A stretch of DNA of 64,000 bases from Pseudoselenomonas ruminantium (GCF_900113715.1 NZ_FOQK01000015.1:1-64000); one strand, 5' to 3'. Counted from the first letter of the stretch, positions 41,729 through 51,032 are shown. Made by a program: numbers and translations. The notes: generated by a model not told the origin, from the sequence alone.

Positions 41729-41781
41729 GCCAACGCGGGGGCTGACTTGTCAAAAATTGACTTGTCAGCCCCCGCGTTGGC
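41729..41781. repeat. Long perfect hairpin carrying two TTGACTTGTCA units
   Basis: Eighteen-bp perfect arms starting GCCAACGCGGGGGC, then an inner GTCAA/TTGAC stem. Two CTGACTTGTCAA / TTGACTTGTCAG units start at 41742 and 41757, again 15 bp apart as in tenI. With the hairpin at 41816-41844 it fills most of the gap 41548-41866 between the ABC operon and the mutarotase gene. No gene was seen in the gap. Confidence 0.75.
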
Positions 41782-41815
41782 AATATCGACAATACATACC
41801 TGCTTTTTGAAACAA

Positions 41816-41844
41816 GGAACGTGCAGACAATGTCTGCACGTTCC
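41816..41844 (-). terminator. Terminator of the mutarotase-like gene
   Basis: GGAACGTGCAGACA / TGTCTGCACGTTCC, perfect 14-bp stem with a one-base loop, 23 bp past the stop; TTG TTTC follows on the minus strand. Confidence 0.7.
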
Positions 41845-41866
41845 GTATCTGTGTCTATGTATCGAT

Positions 41867-42745
41867 TCAGCCGATCGCGATCGTATAACTGAATTTCTTT
41901 TCCTCACCTGGTGCGAGCTCTTCACTGCCTTCGCGGTCTTTGAAGTCACTATCAAAGTCCACGTAATCAGCATGGCCATGCCATGGCTCGATGCAGAGGA
42001 ACGGTGCGCCGCCTTTGTCCGGCGTCCAGTAGCCCCAGTAGGGGAAGCCCTTGGCTTCGACCGTCAGGCTCTTCGCACTCTTCGTCGAGCGCAGGCTGAC
42101 TTGCGTGGATTTCTGCCCGGCATAGGCCAGGGCATCGTTGCGGAACATTTCATAGTTCAACGGCAGTTTCGTGCCCTTGACGGCCATGTTGCCGTATTCA
42201 CGCTGGAACTGTCCCTTGCTGTCAAGCGGCAGGTTCCGCATATCCTCGGCCTCATTGAACGCAAGGTAATAGTCCTCGAATTTCTCCCCCGGCACGATGG
42301 GGCAGCGGAAAGCGCCATGCGCACCAATCGAGAATACCATATGCTTCTCGTCAAGGTTCCTGACGCGCCAGATTACCTTGATCTTGTTTTCCTCCAGCTC
42401 ATAGCTTACATAAAGCGCAAACTTCCACGGATAAACCTTGAGGGTATCCTCTGACCATTCCAGCACAAACTCGATGCTATCCTGCTGGCGTGCCACGAGC
42501 TCAAAGTCGGAGATGCGGCCAAAACCGTGCCCCGGCAGTTCGTATTCGGCACCGCTCACACGATATTTGCCATCACGCAGCTTGCCGACAATCGGGAACA
42601 GCACTGGCGAGCTGTACTTCCACCATTCCGGATTGCCATCCCAAAGATATTCGGTCTCGTCTGCCCGCTCCTTGATAGAGCGCAGTTCTGCGCCATGGCT
42701 GCGTACCAATACGCAAAGTGTTTCATTTTCCAGTGTATAGAGCAT
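41867..42745 (-). CDS. Aldose 1-epimerase family protein (LacX/YeaD-like)
   Basis: 292 residues of the galactose mutarotase-like beta-sandwich. Motifs: SPVLFPIVGKLRDGKYRVSGAEYELPGHGFGR (near 45-76, substrate Arg and His), IGAHGAFRCP with the catalytic His, and PFLCIEPWHGHADY with the catalytic Glu (near 255). Members interconvert sugar anomers or hexose-6-phosphate anomers. It stands alone, 38 bp after the dehydrogenase gene, possibly in one transcript with it. Confidence 0.85.
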   Translation of the reverse strand: MLYTLENETLCVLVRSHGAELRSIKERADETEYLWDGNPEWWKYSSPVLFPIVGKLRDGKYRVSGAEYELPGHGFGRISDFELVARQQDSIEFVLEWSEDTLKVYPWKFALYVSYELEENKIKVIWRVRNLDEKHMVFSIGAHGAFRCPIVPGEKFEDYYLAFNEAEDMRNLPLDSKGQFQREYGNMAVKGTKLPLNYEMFRNDALAYAGQKSTQVSLRSTKSAKSLTVEAKGFPYWGYWTPDKGGAPFLCIEPWHGHADYVDFDSDFKDREGSEELAPGEEKKFSYTIAIG

Positions 42746-42783
42746 CTGTCAAACTCCCCTCGCTATGAAAAATTGCGCCTGCG

Positions 42784-43743
42784 TCAGCTGATTACACCAT
42801 TGGCCCGCAGGACAGCTTTGACACTGTCCGCACTCTTATGCAGCAACTCCTCTTCCTCAGCCGGCAGCGGCAGCGGGATGCGTTTGAGTACACCATCCTT
42901 GCCAATCACACTCGGCAGGGACAGCGACACATCCTCGATGCCATACTCGCCGCCAAGCGGCGTCGAAACAGTCAGTACCGCATGTTCATCGTAGAGCACA
43001 GCCTTGGCCAGACGGCAGGCGCCCATCGCAATACCTGTATTCGTCCAACCCTTCGATTTTAGCACATCATAAGCCGTATTGACAACTTCGCCTGCCACAA
43101 CCTCACGATCAAAGTCCGTCTCATGATCGTAGAACATATCGAGTTTTTCCAGCGGCACACCGCCAATGCTGACCGTGCTCCAAGCCGGGAAGGCAGAGTT
43201 GCCATGCTCGCCGAGCATATACCCCTGGACATCCGTCGGATCGACATGGTAATGCGCGCCAAGGATGCTCTTGAAACGCATGGTCTCCAGCGTCGTACCC
43301 GTGCCGAATACCTTGCCTGCCGGATAGCCAAACTCCGTTGCCGCCACATGCGTCGTGACATCGAGCGGATTCGTAATCATGATGAAAACCGCATCGCGCG
43401 TATACTTCGTTACCTCGCCCATGACATCACGGATAACGGCTATATTCTCCTTGGCCAGCGTCAAGCGATCCATGACACCGCCCGGCAGGATGCTCGGGCC
43501 TGCCGCGCAAATGATGACATCGGCATCGCGGCATTCCTCAAAACCGCCCGAATATACATGGACATTCGGCGTCAAAGCGCAGGCAATCGAATGCGTCGCA
43601 TCGACAGCCTCGCCGTGCGCCACCTCCGGTTTGATATCAATGCAGACAATCTCCGCTGCCAGCTGGCAGGCAATCGCCCGTGCGAGCACCGCCGAGCCAA
43701 CATGTCCAAGTCCAATGATTGCTAATTTGTGTGGTTTTAACAT
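42784..43743 (-). CDS. L-lactate/2-hydroxyacid dehydrogenase family protein, atypical
   Basis: 319 residues of the LDH/MDH family: NAD loop IIGLGHVGSAVLARAI (near 9-24), acidic CIDI, ITNPLDV, and catalytic His in GEHGNSAFPAWS. Differences: GEHGN in place of GEHGD, and the mobile substrate loop reads SILPGGVMDRL, so the Gln/Arg specificity position holds a hydrophobic residue. A 2-oxo acid with a bulky side chain (HicDH-like) is as likely as pyruvate. Start at 43743 with AGGAGATG. Confidence 0.75.
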   Translation of the reverse strand: MLKPHKLAIIGLGHVGSAVLARAIACQLAAEIVCIDIKPEVAHGEAVDATHSIACALTPNVHVYSGGFEECRDADVIICAAGPSILPGGVMDRLTLAKENIAVIRDVMGEVTKYTRDAVFIMITNPLDVTTHVAATEFGYPAGKVFGTGTTLETMRFKSILGAHYHVDPTDVQGYMLGEHGNSAFPAWSTVSIGGVPLEKLDMFYDHETDFDREVVAGEVVNTAYDVLKSKGWTNTGIAMGACRLAKAVLYDEHAVLTVSTPLGGEYGIEDVSLSLPSVIGKDGVLKRIPLPLPAEEEELLHKSADSVKAVLRANGVIS

Positions 43744-43846
43744 AATTACACATCTCCTTTGTCACTCATTTTAGCACAATTTACACTATATGGAAACATG
43801 TCTACCTTAAAAAATCAAACCTTTTCAAATATTGCTTGCAAAAGCA

Positions 43847-43888
43847 AAAATAATCCCCATCGCTGTATTATGCGATAGGGATTATTTT
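43847..43888 (-). terminator. Terminator of the PTS/transketolase operon
   Basis: AAAATAATCCCCATCGC / GCGATAGGGATTATTTT, 16 of 17 paired, 18 bp after the transketolase stop. Confidence 0.88.
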
Positions 43889-43905
43889 CTTGTTTGTAAT
43901 TCAAA

Positions 43906-44853
43906 TCAGCCCTTACGAGCAACAAACTGTTGTGCTTTGGCTGCAATGCTTTCTGCTGTCAGTCCATGCTCAGCGAGTAATTCTTCCGCTGCGGCTGAAT
44001 GTCCGAAGCAATCCCGGACACCGATGCGGCATACCGGCACAGGACACGTTTCTGCCACAGCTGCACAGACAGCTTCGCCAAGACCGCCGATGATGTTATG
44101 TTCCTCAACGGTAAGGATTGCACCGCAATCCTTAGCTGCCTGCCGGACGCATTCTTCGTCCAGCGGCTTGATAGTCGCCATATTGATGACGCGGGCCTCG
44201 ATACCTGCTGCCGCCAGTTTTTCTGCAGCCTTTACCGCCTCTGGCACCAGTATGCCCGTAGCAATCAAGGCCACATCACGGCCCTCGCGCAGGATTTCGC
44301 CCTTGCCGATGGTAATCTCTGCATTCTCGTCATGGAATACGGGCACACCGAGACGGCCAAACCGCAAATATACCGGCCCCTCAAGCTCATAAGCCGCCGC
44401 CAGCAGCTTGCGCGCCTCAACATCATCGGACGGACAAAGCACTGTCATGCCCGGGATACTGCGCATCAGCGCAAAATCCTCGCAGCACTGATGAGTCGCC
44501 CCATCAGCACCTACAGAAATACCTGCATGGGTCGCGCAAATCTTGACATTGAGGTGCGGATACCCGATGCCGTTGCGCACCTGCTCAAAAGCACGGCCAG
44601 CGGCAAACATGGCAAACGTGGACACAAAGGGAACAAGACCCATCGATGATAGACCAGCAGCGGCACTCATCATATTGCCCTCAGCTATGCCGCAGTCGAA
44701 AAAGCGATCCGGGAACTCTTTCTTGAACATGCCCGAGCGCGTCGCCCCTGCCAAATCGGCATCCATGACCACGATCTCCTTATGCTGTCTGCCAAGTTCC
44801 ACCAGGGCACGGCCAAAACTGTCACGCGTTGCAATCTTCTTCTGTTCTGCCAT
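43906..44853 (-). CDS. Transketolase, C-terminal subunit
   Basis: 315 residues covering the pyrimidine-binding and C-terminal domains: DADLAGATRSGMFKKEFPDRFFDCGIAEGNM (near 24-54, catalytic Glu), ATHAGISVGADGATHQCCEDFALMR. It works with the N-terminal subunit encoded just upstream (3-bp gap). Split transketolases are common in anaerobes. Last gene of the PTS operon; it would feed ketose phosphates into the pentose phosphate pathway. Confidence 0.9.
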   Translation of the reverse strand: MAEQKKIATRDSFGRALVELGRQHKEIVVMDADLAGATRSGMFKKEFPDRFFDCGIAEGNMMSAAAGLSSMGLVPFVSTFAMFAAGRAFEQVRNGIGYPHLNVKICATHAGISVGADGATHQCCEDFALMRSIPGMTVLCPSDDVEARKLLAAAYELEGPVYLRFGRLGVPVFHDENAEITIGKGEILREGRDVALIATGILVPEAVKAAEKLAAAGIEARVINMATIKPLDEECVRQAAKDCGAILTVEEHNIIGGLGEAVCAAVAETCPVPVCRIGVRDCFGHSAAAEELLAEHGLTAESIAAKAQQFVARKG

Positions 44854-44856
44854 GCC

Positions 44857-45702
44857 TCATCCCTCCTTCAACTGCTGACGGATGGCCGCCAGATCACGCA
44901 GCCCCTGCGCCAATTCTTCATCATTCGGTGCTTTGCCATGCCAGCCCGGATTGTTTTCCATAAAGCTTACACCTTTGCCCTTGACCGTCTTCATCAGGAT
45001 AACCGTTGGCCGGCCGCTGCCCTGATTTTCGTGGAAACGGGCAAAGCCCTTGGCGATTTCTGCAAAGTCATGTCCATCGACCGTGATAGCATCGAAGCCG
45101 AACGCCGCAAATTTCGCATCAAGCGGCGCAGTGTTCATGACTTCAGCCGTCGTGCCGTCAATCTGCAAACCGTTGACATCAACGGCCACGCAAAGATTAT
45201 CGAGCTTATAGTGAGCTGCGTAGAGCGCTGCCTCCCAGACCTCGCCTTCTGCACATTCGCCATCTCCCAAAAGCACATGGACGCTGAGCGGCTTACCGAG
45301 CACTTTTGCCCCCTTGGCCATGCCGACAGCTGCACCGATGCCCTGCCCCAGCGATCCTGAAGACATATCGATACCCGGCGTATCGTTCATATTGGGATGG
45401 CCCTGCAGATGCGATGTCGGCTTGCGCAAGGTCAGAAGATCTTCCACCGGAAAATAGCCCTTATGTGCCAGCACCGCATAGAGTGCGGGCACGACATGCC
45501 CCTTCGACAATACGAAACGATCGCGGTCTTCCCAACAGGGTTCGTCCGGACGGACGTTCATTTCCCGATTATAGAGCCAGACCAGATACTCAGTGGCCGA
45601 AAGGCTGCCACCTGGATGGCCATTGCCAGCTGCATGGGTCATGCGCAGGATATCCTCGCGTACCGTAACCGCCAGCTCCGGCAGATTCTGTACTTCCATC
45701 AT
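44857..45702 (-). CDS. Transketolase, N-terminal subunit
   Basis: 281 residues of the ThDP-binding half: GNGHPGGSLSATEYLVWLY (near 26-44), LSKGHVVPALYAVLA, and the diphosphate motif GDGECAEGEVWEAALYAAHYKLDNLCVAVDVNG (near 149-180). Together with the next gene it makes a full transketolase. It lies 14 bp after the PTS IIC gene. Confidence 0.9.
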   Translation of the reverse strand: MMEVQNLPELAVTVREDILRMTHAAGNGHPGGSLSATEYLVWLYNREMNVRPDEPCWEDRDRFVLSKGHVVPALYAVLAHKGYFPVEDLLTLRKPTSHLQGHPNMNDTPGIDMSSGSLGQGIGAAVGMAKGAKVLGKPLSVHVLLGDGECAEGEVWEAALYAAHYKLDNLCVAVDVNGLQIDGTTAEVMNTAPLDAKFAAFGFDAITVDGHDFAEIAKGFARFHENQGSGRPTVILMKTVKGKGVSFMENNPGWHGKAPNDEELAQGLRDLAAIRQQLKEG

Positions 45703-45716
45703 AATTCACCGCTCCA

Positions 45717-46991
45717 TTATTTAATCAGATTGATAACATTGCCAAGGATTGTGCCGACGACGCAGAAATCCGCATCGCTGAACGTCGTATTGGCAAAACC
45801 GAGGTTGCCAAGTACCGGCATCAACAGAATCGGCAGGAACGTAATCAGCAAGCCATGTGCCATAGCACCAAAGATGCAGCCGCGCAGGCCGCCCGTTGCG
45901 TTACCGAATACACCAGCCGTAGCGCCGCAGAAGAAATGCGGGACAACACTCGGCAGGATGATTGGCAGCCACGGCATCGACGTGCCCATCATAAGCAGGA
46001 TGCCCATGCCGATAACGCCACCGACAAAGCTCGACAGGAAGCCAATAAGTACGGCATTCGGAGCGAACGGGAATACAACCGGGCAGTCGATTGCCGGTTT
46101 AGCATTCGGAACCAGCGTCGTAGCAATACCCGTGAAAGCCGGCACGATTTCTGCCAGGATCAGGCGGACACCGGCGAGGATGACATAAACACCGCCAGCG
46201 AACGTGATTGCCTGCAGGATGGAGAATACGAGGAAGTTCTGGCCGCCGCTGAGCTCTTTTTCCACATATTCTGGGCCGCAAGCAAGAGCGACAATCAAAA
46301 ACAGCACGAGCATGACAAGCGAAATAGCCAGCGACGAGTCACGCAGGAACGCAAGGCCCTGCGGGAAATTGATATCTTCCGTGCTCTGCTCTTTGTTGCC
46401 CAGCAATTTGCCGACATAGGCAGCAAATACATAGCCCACCGTACCGAAATGACCAAACGCTACATCATCGCTGCCCGAAATCTTTTTCATGACCGGATGG
46501 GCAATAGCCGGGAATACCGCCATGACAAGACCGAGGATGACTGCGCCGACAGCGACTAGCGTTGCGCCCTCAAAGCCGCCGACCGTCAGGATAATGCCAA
46601 TCATGCAAGCCATGTAAAGCGTATGATGACCAGTCAGGAAAATGAACTTGAGCGGTGTGAAGCGCGCGATGAGAACATTGGCCACCATACCAAAAGCCAT
46701 GATGAGTGCTGTCTGTGTGCCATAAGTCTCCAGCGCCATACCGACAATGGCTTCATTGTGCGGAACGACACCCGTAATGCCAAAACCATACTGGAACATC
46801 GTGCCAAAATGGCCCAAGGCCGTAACGGCAAGGCCAGCGCCACCGCCGAGGATCAAAACGCCCATAACCGTCTTGATCGATCCCTTGAGTACATCCGAAA
46901 TCCCCTTCTTCTGTACCACAAGACCGATAAAGGAAACCAAACCGATGAGTATTGCCGGTACACTTAAAATATCAAGAATAAATTTTAACAC
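45717..46991 (-). CDS. PTS sugar permease IIC, ascorbate (UlaA/SgaT) family
   Basis: 424 residues, about 11 hydrophobic segments. SgaT-type features include GSIKTVMGVLILGGGAGL (near 37-54), MFQYGFGITGVVPHNEAIVG and PTLVPNAKPAIDCPVVFPFAPNA-like segments near 270-292. It translocates and allows phosphorylation of an ascorbate-like or pentitol-type sugar. None of the usual ulaD/E/F catabolic genes are present, so ascorbate itself is uncertain. Confidence 0.85.
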   Translation of the reverse strand: MLKFILDILSVPAILIGLVSFIGLVVQKKGISDVLKGSIKTVMGVLILGGGAGLAVTALGHFGTMFQYGFGITGVVPHNEAIVGMALETYGTQTALIMAFGMVANVLIARFTPLKFIFLTGHHTLYMACMIGIILTVGGFEGATLVAVGAVILGLVMAVFPAIAHPVMKKISGSDDVAFGHFGTVGYVFAAYVGKLLGNKEQSTEDINFPQGLAFLRDSSLAISLVMLVLFLIVALACGPEYVEKELSGGQNFLVFSILQAITFAGGVYVILAGVRLILAEIVPAFTGIATTLVPNAKPAIDCPVVFPFAPNAVLIGFLSSFVGGVIGMGILLMMGTSMPWLPIILPSVVPHFFCGATAGVFGNATGGLRGCIFGAMAHGLLITFLPILLMPVLGNLGFANTTFSDADFCVVGTILGNVINLIK

Positions 46992-47028
46992 CGTAAATCC
47001 CCCTTTTTATTCAGTTAGGATAGCTTTG

Positions 47029-47310
47029 TCATCCCTGTGACACCTTTTCAACAGCTGCTGTGATTTTTTCCTTGAGCTCCTGCTTGTCAATCATGTTATT
47101 GAGCGAAACGACCTCACCGCCCAAGCCGACAAGCTGCGTAGCAATATCACGCGTACCGACATAGATATCAGACTTATTGCCGGCAGCCGACGAAAGATCG
47201 CAATGCGTAACCTCCGCCTCAACACCAAGCTCCTTGAGTACATTCTTGATGTTCATCTCAATCATGAATGAACTGCCAAGACCGCTGCCACAACATACGA
47301 GAATCTTCAT
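47029..47310 (-). CDS. PTS IIB component, ascorbate family
   Basis: 93 residues with the phosphocysteine loop KILVCCGSGLGSSFM (near 2-16) and the DIYVGTRDIA region. It takes phosphate from IIA and gives it to the sugar at IIC. It overlaps the IIA stop (ATGA). Confidence 0.9.
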   Translation of the reverse strand: MKILVCCGSGLGSSFMIEMNIKNVLKELGVEAEVTHCDLSSAAGNKSDIYVGTRDIATQLVGLGGEVVSLNNMIDKQELKEKITAAVEKVSQG

Positions 47311-47756
47311 TTTCCTTCGTCTCCTTTCAAGATTGCCATAGCCTCCCCGACCGATCGAGCGGCCAGGAAATTATCCAAACACTCCGGTACCATAAGGAAA
47401 TCCGTAAGTGCTTCTAACATTTTGAGATGTTTCGTCTCATCTGGCGTTGCCAGCGTAATGACCAGCCGCACAGGATCATTATGCGCACTGCCGAACTCAA
47501 CCGGTTCACGCAGCGTCATAAGCGTAAGCCCCACACCATGTGCCCCGCACTCGGGACGCGCATGGGCCAGCATGATACCCGGTGCAATGACCATATATGG
47601 CATTGCCCGATGGTTCGCCTTGATGGCCTCCACATACGCAGGTTCGATGATGCCCCGCTGCAAGAGCGGCTGTGCGCCGCGCATAACGGCCTCCTCCCAA
47701 TCCTTGCAGGATTCTCCGAGCAGAATGTCATCTTCTCCAACGAAATCCTCCAGCAT
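47307..47756 (-). CDS. PTS IIA component (mannitol/fructose-type fold)
   Basis: 149 residues with the active His in MLAHARPECGAHGVGL (near 64-79) and the family blocks VEAIKANHRAMPYMVIAPGI and LATPDETKHLKMLEALTDFL. First gene of the operon, 136 bp after the regulator, with its own promoter. Confidence 0.9.
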   Translation of the reverse strand: MLEDFVGEDDILLGESCKDWEEAVMRGAQPLLQRGIIEPAYVEAIKANHRAMPYMVIAPGIMLAHARPECGAHGVGLTLMTLREPVEFGSAHNDPVRLVITLATPDETKHLKMLEALTDFLMVPECLDNFLAARSVGEAMAILKGDEGK

Positions 47757-47821
47757 GCCATCACTCTCCTTTCTATACCCTGTGGCTGCCTCCCTGCAGC
47801 CCGTGTTTCATCCACGCCTTC

Positions 47822-47850
47822 ATTATACGAATGAAAACCGGCCGCAACAA
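47822..47850 (-). promoter_or_regulatory. Promoter of the PTS/transketolase operon
   Basis: Minus-strand TTGTTG (47845-47850), 17-nt spacer, TATAAT (47822-47827). The hairpin just upstream could double as an activator site for the PRD protein. Confidence 0.65.
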
Positions 47851-47853
47851 GAA

Positions 47854-47886
47854 CAAAAGCTTGCACAATACTTGTGCAAGCTTTTG
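47854..47886 (-). terminator. Terminator of the PRD regulator gene
   Basis: CAAAAGCTTGCACAA, loop TAC, TTGTGCAAGCTTTTG; perfect 15-bp stem, 6 bp past the regulator stop. Confidence 0.85.
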
Positions 47887-47892
47887 CATTTC

Positions 47893-49905
47893 TTATGCTT
47901 TTGTCAGAAACTGCTGCAGCTGCTGCCGCATCGTCACGGCATCCGGACAGGTACGCAGCGCCTGCAACATATGCTCACTGTTGAACACACGCCAAAGATC
48001 CGATAATAGCGGCAGATGTGCCTTCTCGCTTGTGGTCGAGAACGCAAACAGCATATCGACCGGCCGTTTGTCATCACTGAAGAATACAGGCTGCTTGAGC
48101 CGCAGGAAGCTTACTGCTACCTTGCGCGCACCATCCTCGATATGCGCATGCGGCATGGCTACGCCATCACAGACGACAATATACGGGCCAATATTGCGCA
48201 CGACACGGACCATCTGCCGGACATAATGCTCCGTCACCGCGCCCTCGGCCAGCAGCAGATTCCCCGCCTGCGTAACGGCGGTCTCCCAATCACCGGCCTC
48301 GCCATCGAGCCGGATGCACGGCTCCTGCAGCAGCTCCACGAGACCGCTTTCTTTCGCTGCCGTCTGTCCTGGCAATGGCTCTGACATATACTTTTTATGA
48401 TAGAAATAACGGATTTGTCCCTCGATGACCTGAATGCCTGCATCGGTAAGGATCGGCGACACGCGCAATACCGCCATCCCCGGCGGTACTTTCTGTATGT
48501 CGACAGTGCTTATGATGATATCGACATGCTCCATATCCGCAGCACTCAGGCGATATAACGATACGGTCTTGACGATCTGGATATACGGCAGATTATTGCG
48601 CAGCGTCATAGCCAGCAGATTGGCTGTACCGATGCCATTGCCACAGACGAGCAGCACAGACAGCTGCTTCTTGCGCTGCAAGTTGCGCCGCTCGACCGCC
48701 GCCCCCAGATGGATAGTCAGGTAGCCGATTTCATCCTCGGAAAAAGCTATGCCCATATGCTCCGTGATTTTCGCCGCCGCACGGTTGGCAATATCATAAA
48801 GCGACGTATACTGCTCCTTGATGCTGCCGAGCAAAGGATTCGTCAGCATAATGCCAAAATGCGCCCGCTCGATAGCTGGCTGCAAATGCAGCGCCAGATT
48901 ATAGAGAAGCTCATCGTCGTCAAGATAGAAGTCTCCGAGCCAAACCTGCGCATACTCGATGAACCGCCGTGCCAAATCCACGGCCTCAACATTGACATCC
49001 TTGGGCTGACGCTGCTGGTCCCCTCCTGGCAGGAAGAATATGCGGCTGTGCAGCAGTTCCCGGACGAGATACTGCACCTCACCGGGCTGGCGAAAGCCAC
49101 GCTGCAGCTCGTCCAGCGACTGCGCGATCTCCCCGGCCAGCCGTTTGAGCTGCTCGCCCTCATCGGACAAGAACCCCAGCGGTGCCTGATAGCTCATATC
49201 ATGCCCCTGCTGCAGCCGCTTGAACTGCACGAGCAAGGCGCAAATCATGCGGTTGGCCGAGGAATCATTTTCGAGTATCCCACGCTGTTCCATCAGCTCC
49301 AAAAAGAAATGGGCAATCTGCTCGACAGGCAGATCCTGCACATAATCGCGGAACAATTCCTGCCCGGCCGGACAAGGCGCTGCCATATCAAAATGACCGC
49401 GGAAATCATAGCTTGCCCGGTTGAAAATATGGATGAGCATATCACGGCACGCCTGTTCATCGCCATGCGCCCAAATCCCCAGCCCGCGCTTCGAGTCGTA
49501 GACGAGATTGCGCTTTTCCAAGGTTTCCTGCACATCTTTGAGATCCGCCAGCAATGTCGTGCGGCTGATGGCGAGCATCTCCGCGAGCCCGTCAATGGAG
49601 CATTTCTGCTCGCCAAGCAGCGCCAGGATGATGCGGTCCTGCCGCTCCTTGCGTCCCCATACATGCTGCTCCGCATGAAGAGTACCTGCTTCATCGGCAC
49701 GTTCCAGCCACATGCCATACCGCGGCTTACGGCAAAGCGTCAGCCCCTGCTCCGAAAGCTCGTCCTCGATTTCCTTGAGATCATAGTGCACCGTACGCAC
49801 CGAGACCTGCAGCAGCTTAGCCAGCTGATCTATCGTAATCGGCAAGTCCTGTGAAGTCCCCGCCAGCGCTTTTTCCAGCCTCCGTCTGCGTTCATTCGCC
49901 TCCAC
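47893..49905 (-). CDS. PRD-containing transcriptional activator with EIIB and EIIA domains
   Basis: 670 residues, BglG/MtlR-like activator layout: two HTH domains (about 5-65 and 85-150), two PRDs (about 180-290 and 300-405), an EIIB-like domain with LLVCGNGIGTANLLA (near 415), and a C-terminal EIIA domain with GVAMPHAHIEDGARKV (near 590). Phosphorylation by the PTS on PRD, IIB and IIA residues would make it sense the sugar. It lies directly upstream of the IIA-IIB-IIC-transketolase operon and is its probable activator. Confidence 0.9.
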   Translation of the reverse strand: MEANERRRRLEKALAGTSQDLPITIDQLAKLLQVSVRTVHYDLKEIEDELSEQGLTLCRKPRYGMWLERADEAGTLHAEQHVWGRKERQDRIILALLGEQKCSIDGLAEMLAISRTTLLADLKDVQETLEKRNLVYDSKRGLGIWAHGDEQACRDMLIHIFNRASYDFRGHFDMAAPCPAGQELFRDYVQDLPVEQIAHFFLELMEQRGILENDSSANRMICALLVQFKRLQQGHDMSYQAPLGFLSDEGEQLKRLAGEIAQSLDELQRGFRQPGEVQYLVRELLHSRIFFLPGGDQQRQPKDVNVEAVDLARRFIEYAQVWLGDFYLDDDELLYNLALHLQPAIERAHFGIMLTNPLLGSIKEQYTSLYDIANRAAAKITEHMGIAFSEDEIGYLTIHLGAAVERRNLQRKKQLSVLLVCGNGIGTANLLAMTLRNNLPYIQIVKTVSLYRLSAADMEHVDIIISTVDIQKVPPGMAVLRVSPILTDAGIQVIEGQIRYFYHKKYMSEPLPGQTAAKESGLVELLQEPCIRLDGEAGDWETAVTQAGNLLLAEGAVTEHYVRQMVRVVRNIGPYIVVCDGVAMPHAHIEDGARKVAVSFLRLKQPVFFSDDKRPVDMLFAFSTTSEKAHLPLLSDLWRVFNSEHMLQALRTCPDAVTMRQQLQQFLTKA

Positions 49906-50018
49906 TTCATCGCCCCCTCACACTTTATCCATAATATCTAAAGTATAAAGTGGGCGCCAAAAGAAGACAAGTACAATTCTTTGCAGACAGTCTGTGCAAT
50001 ATTCCGACAATATCCCGA

Positions 50019-51014
50019 TCAGCCATCACAGCCAAAGACGATGCCCGCCTGCTTGCGGGCCTCCTCAGCTGTTGCCATCACCGCGGCCGAAATAGCCAAG
50101 CCCGAAAGCATAGCTTCTTCGTCACCCGCCGCATAGATGCGGGCAAATTCCTGGAATTCATGCACCATGCGATGTCCGTAGCGATTGAGCGCATAGCGCG
50201 TCGTCTGGCCGGAGCCATGCAGATGCACCTCAAACTCCTTGAGTTCATTGGGTGCTCCCAGAACGCGCAGCCAGCCCTTCTCCCCCTGAATGGTCACAAA
50301 GCAGGGACTTTCGGTATCCTTGGCTCCCAATGCCGTAGCGAAAAAGCCCGGATACCGCATCAGCACCACGCCCGAAGTATCGATACCATTGAAGCCAATA
50401 TTCGGCATATAGGTCACCTGCTTCGGCCTGCCAAACAGGCCGATAATAAAATTCAAGTTGTAGATATTGATATCGTAGAGCGCGCCGCCCGAAAGCTGCG
50501 GATTGAAAGCTGGCAGCACTTCCCCCTGCAAGTATTTATCGTAACGGCTCGAATACTGCGAGTAGTTCGCCGTAACGGCGCGGATAGCCCCGAGATCTGG
50601 CAAAGCCTTACGGATAGCCGTAAAGTTTGGCATATGAAGCAGGCTCACGGCCTCAAACACATAGCGATGCTTCTCGCGTGCCAATGCGCAAAGCTCCTGG
50701 ACCTCAGCTGCCGTCGAGGCAAATGGCTTTTCAACGATGACATTCTTGCCAGCCAGCAACGCTTTCTTCGTGTATTCATAGTGCACGCTATTGATAAGGC
50801 CGACATAGACAAACTCGATGCCGGGATTAGCCAGCAACGCTTCATAATCTGTATAGACCTGCGGTATGCCATAGCGAGCTGCCAGCTGCTCCGCCTTGCC
50901 TTGGCTCTTGGGCCGGGCAAAGATAGCCACAGTATCGATTCCGCCGGCCTGCTGCAGGGCCGGCAATGCCCCTTCCTGTACGATTTTGCCCGTCCCGAGG
51001 ATTGCCAGTTTCAT
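50019..51014 (-). CDS. Gfo/Idh/MocA-family oxidoreductase
   Basis: 331 residues. NAD(P) motif KLAILGTGKIVQEGALPAL (near 2-20), the family EKP motif VIVEKPFASTAAEV (near 91-104), and a C-terminal alpha/beta domain with GALYDINIYNLNFI. Members oxidise or reduce sugars, inositol or related substrates. It follows a second, distinct family member by 18 bp, so the two act in one pathway, possibly on the PTS sugar product. Confidence 0.88.
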   Translation of the reverse strand: MKLAILGTGKIVQEGALPALQQAGGIDTVAIFARPKSQGKAEQLAARYGIPQVYTDYEALLANPGIEFVYVGLINSVHYEYTKKALLAGKNVIVEKPFASTAAEVQELCALAREKHRYVFEAVSLLHMPNFTAIRKALPDLGAIRAVTANYSQYSSRYDKYLQGEVLPAFNPQLSGGALYDINIYNLNFIIGLFGRPKQVTYMPNIGFNGIDTSGVVLMRYPGFFATALGAKDTESPCFVTIQGEKGWLRVLGAPNELKEFEVHLHGSGQTTRYALNRYGHRMVHEFQEFARIYAAGDEEAMLSGLAISAAVMATAEEARKQAGIVFGCDG

Positions 51015-51032
51015 CTTCTCGCACCTCCCCTA

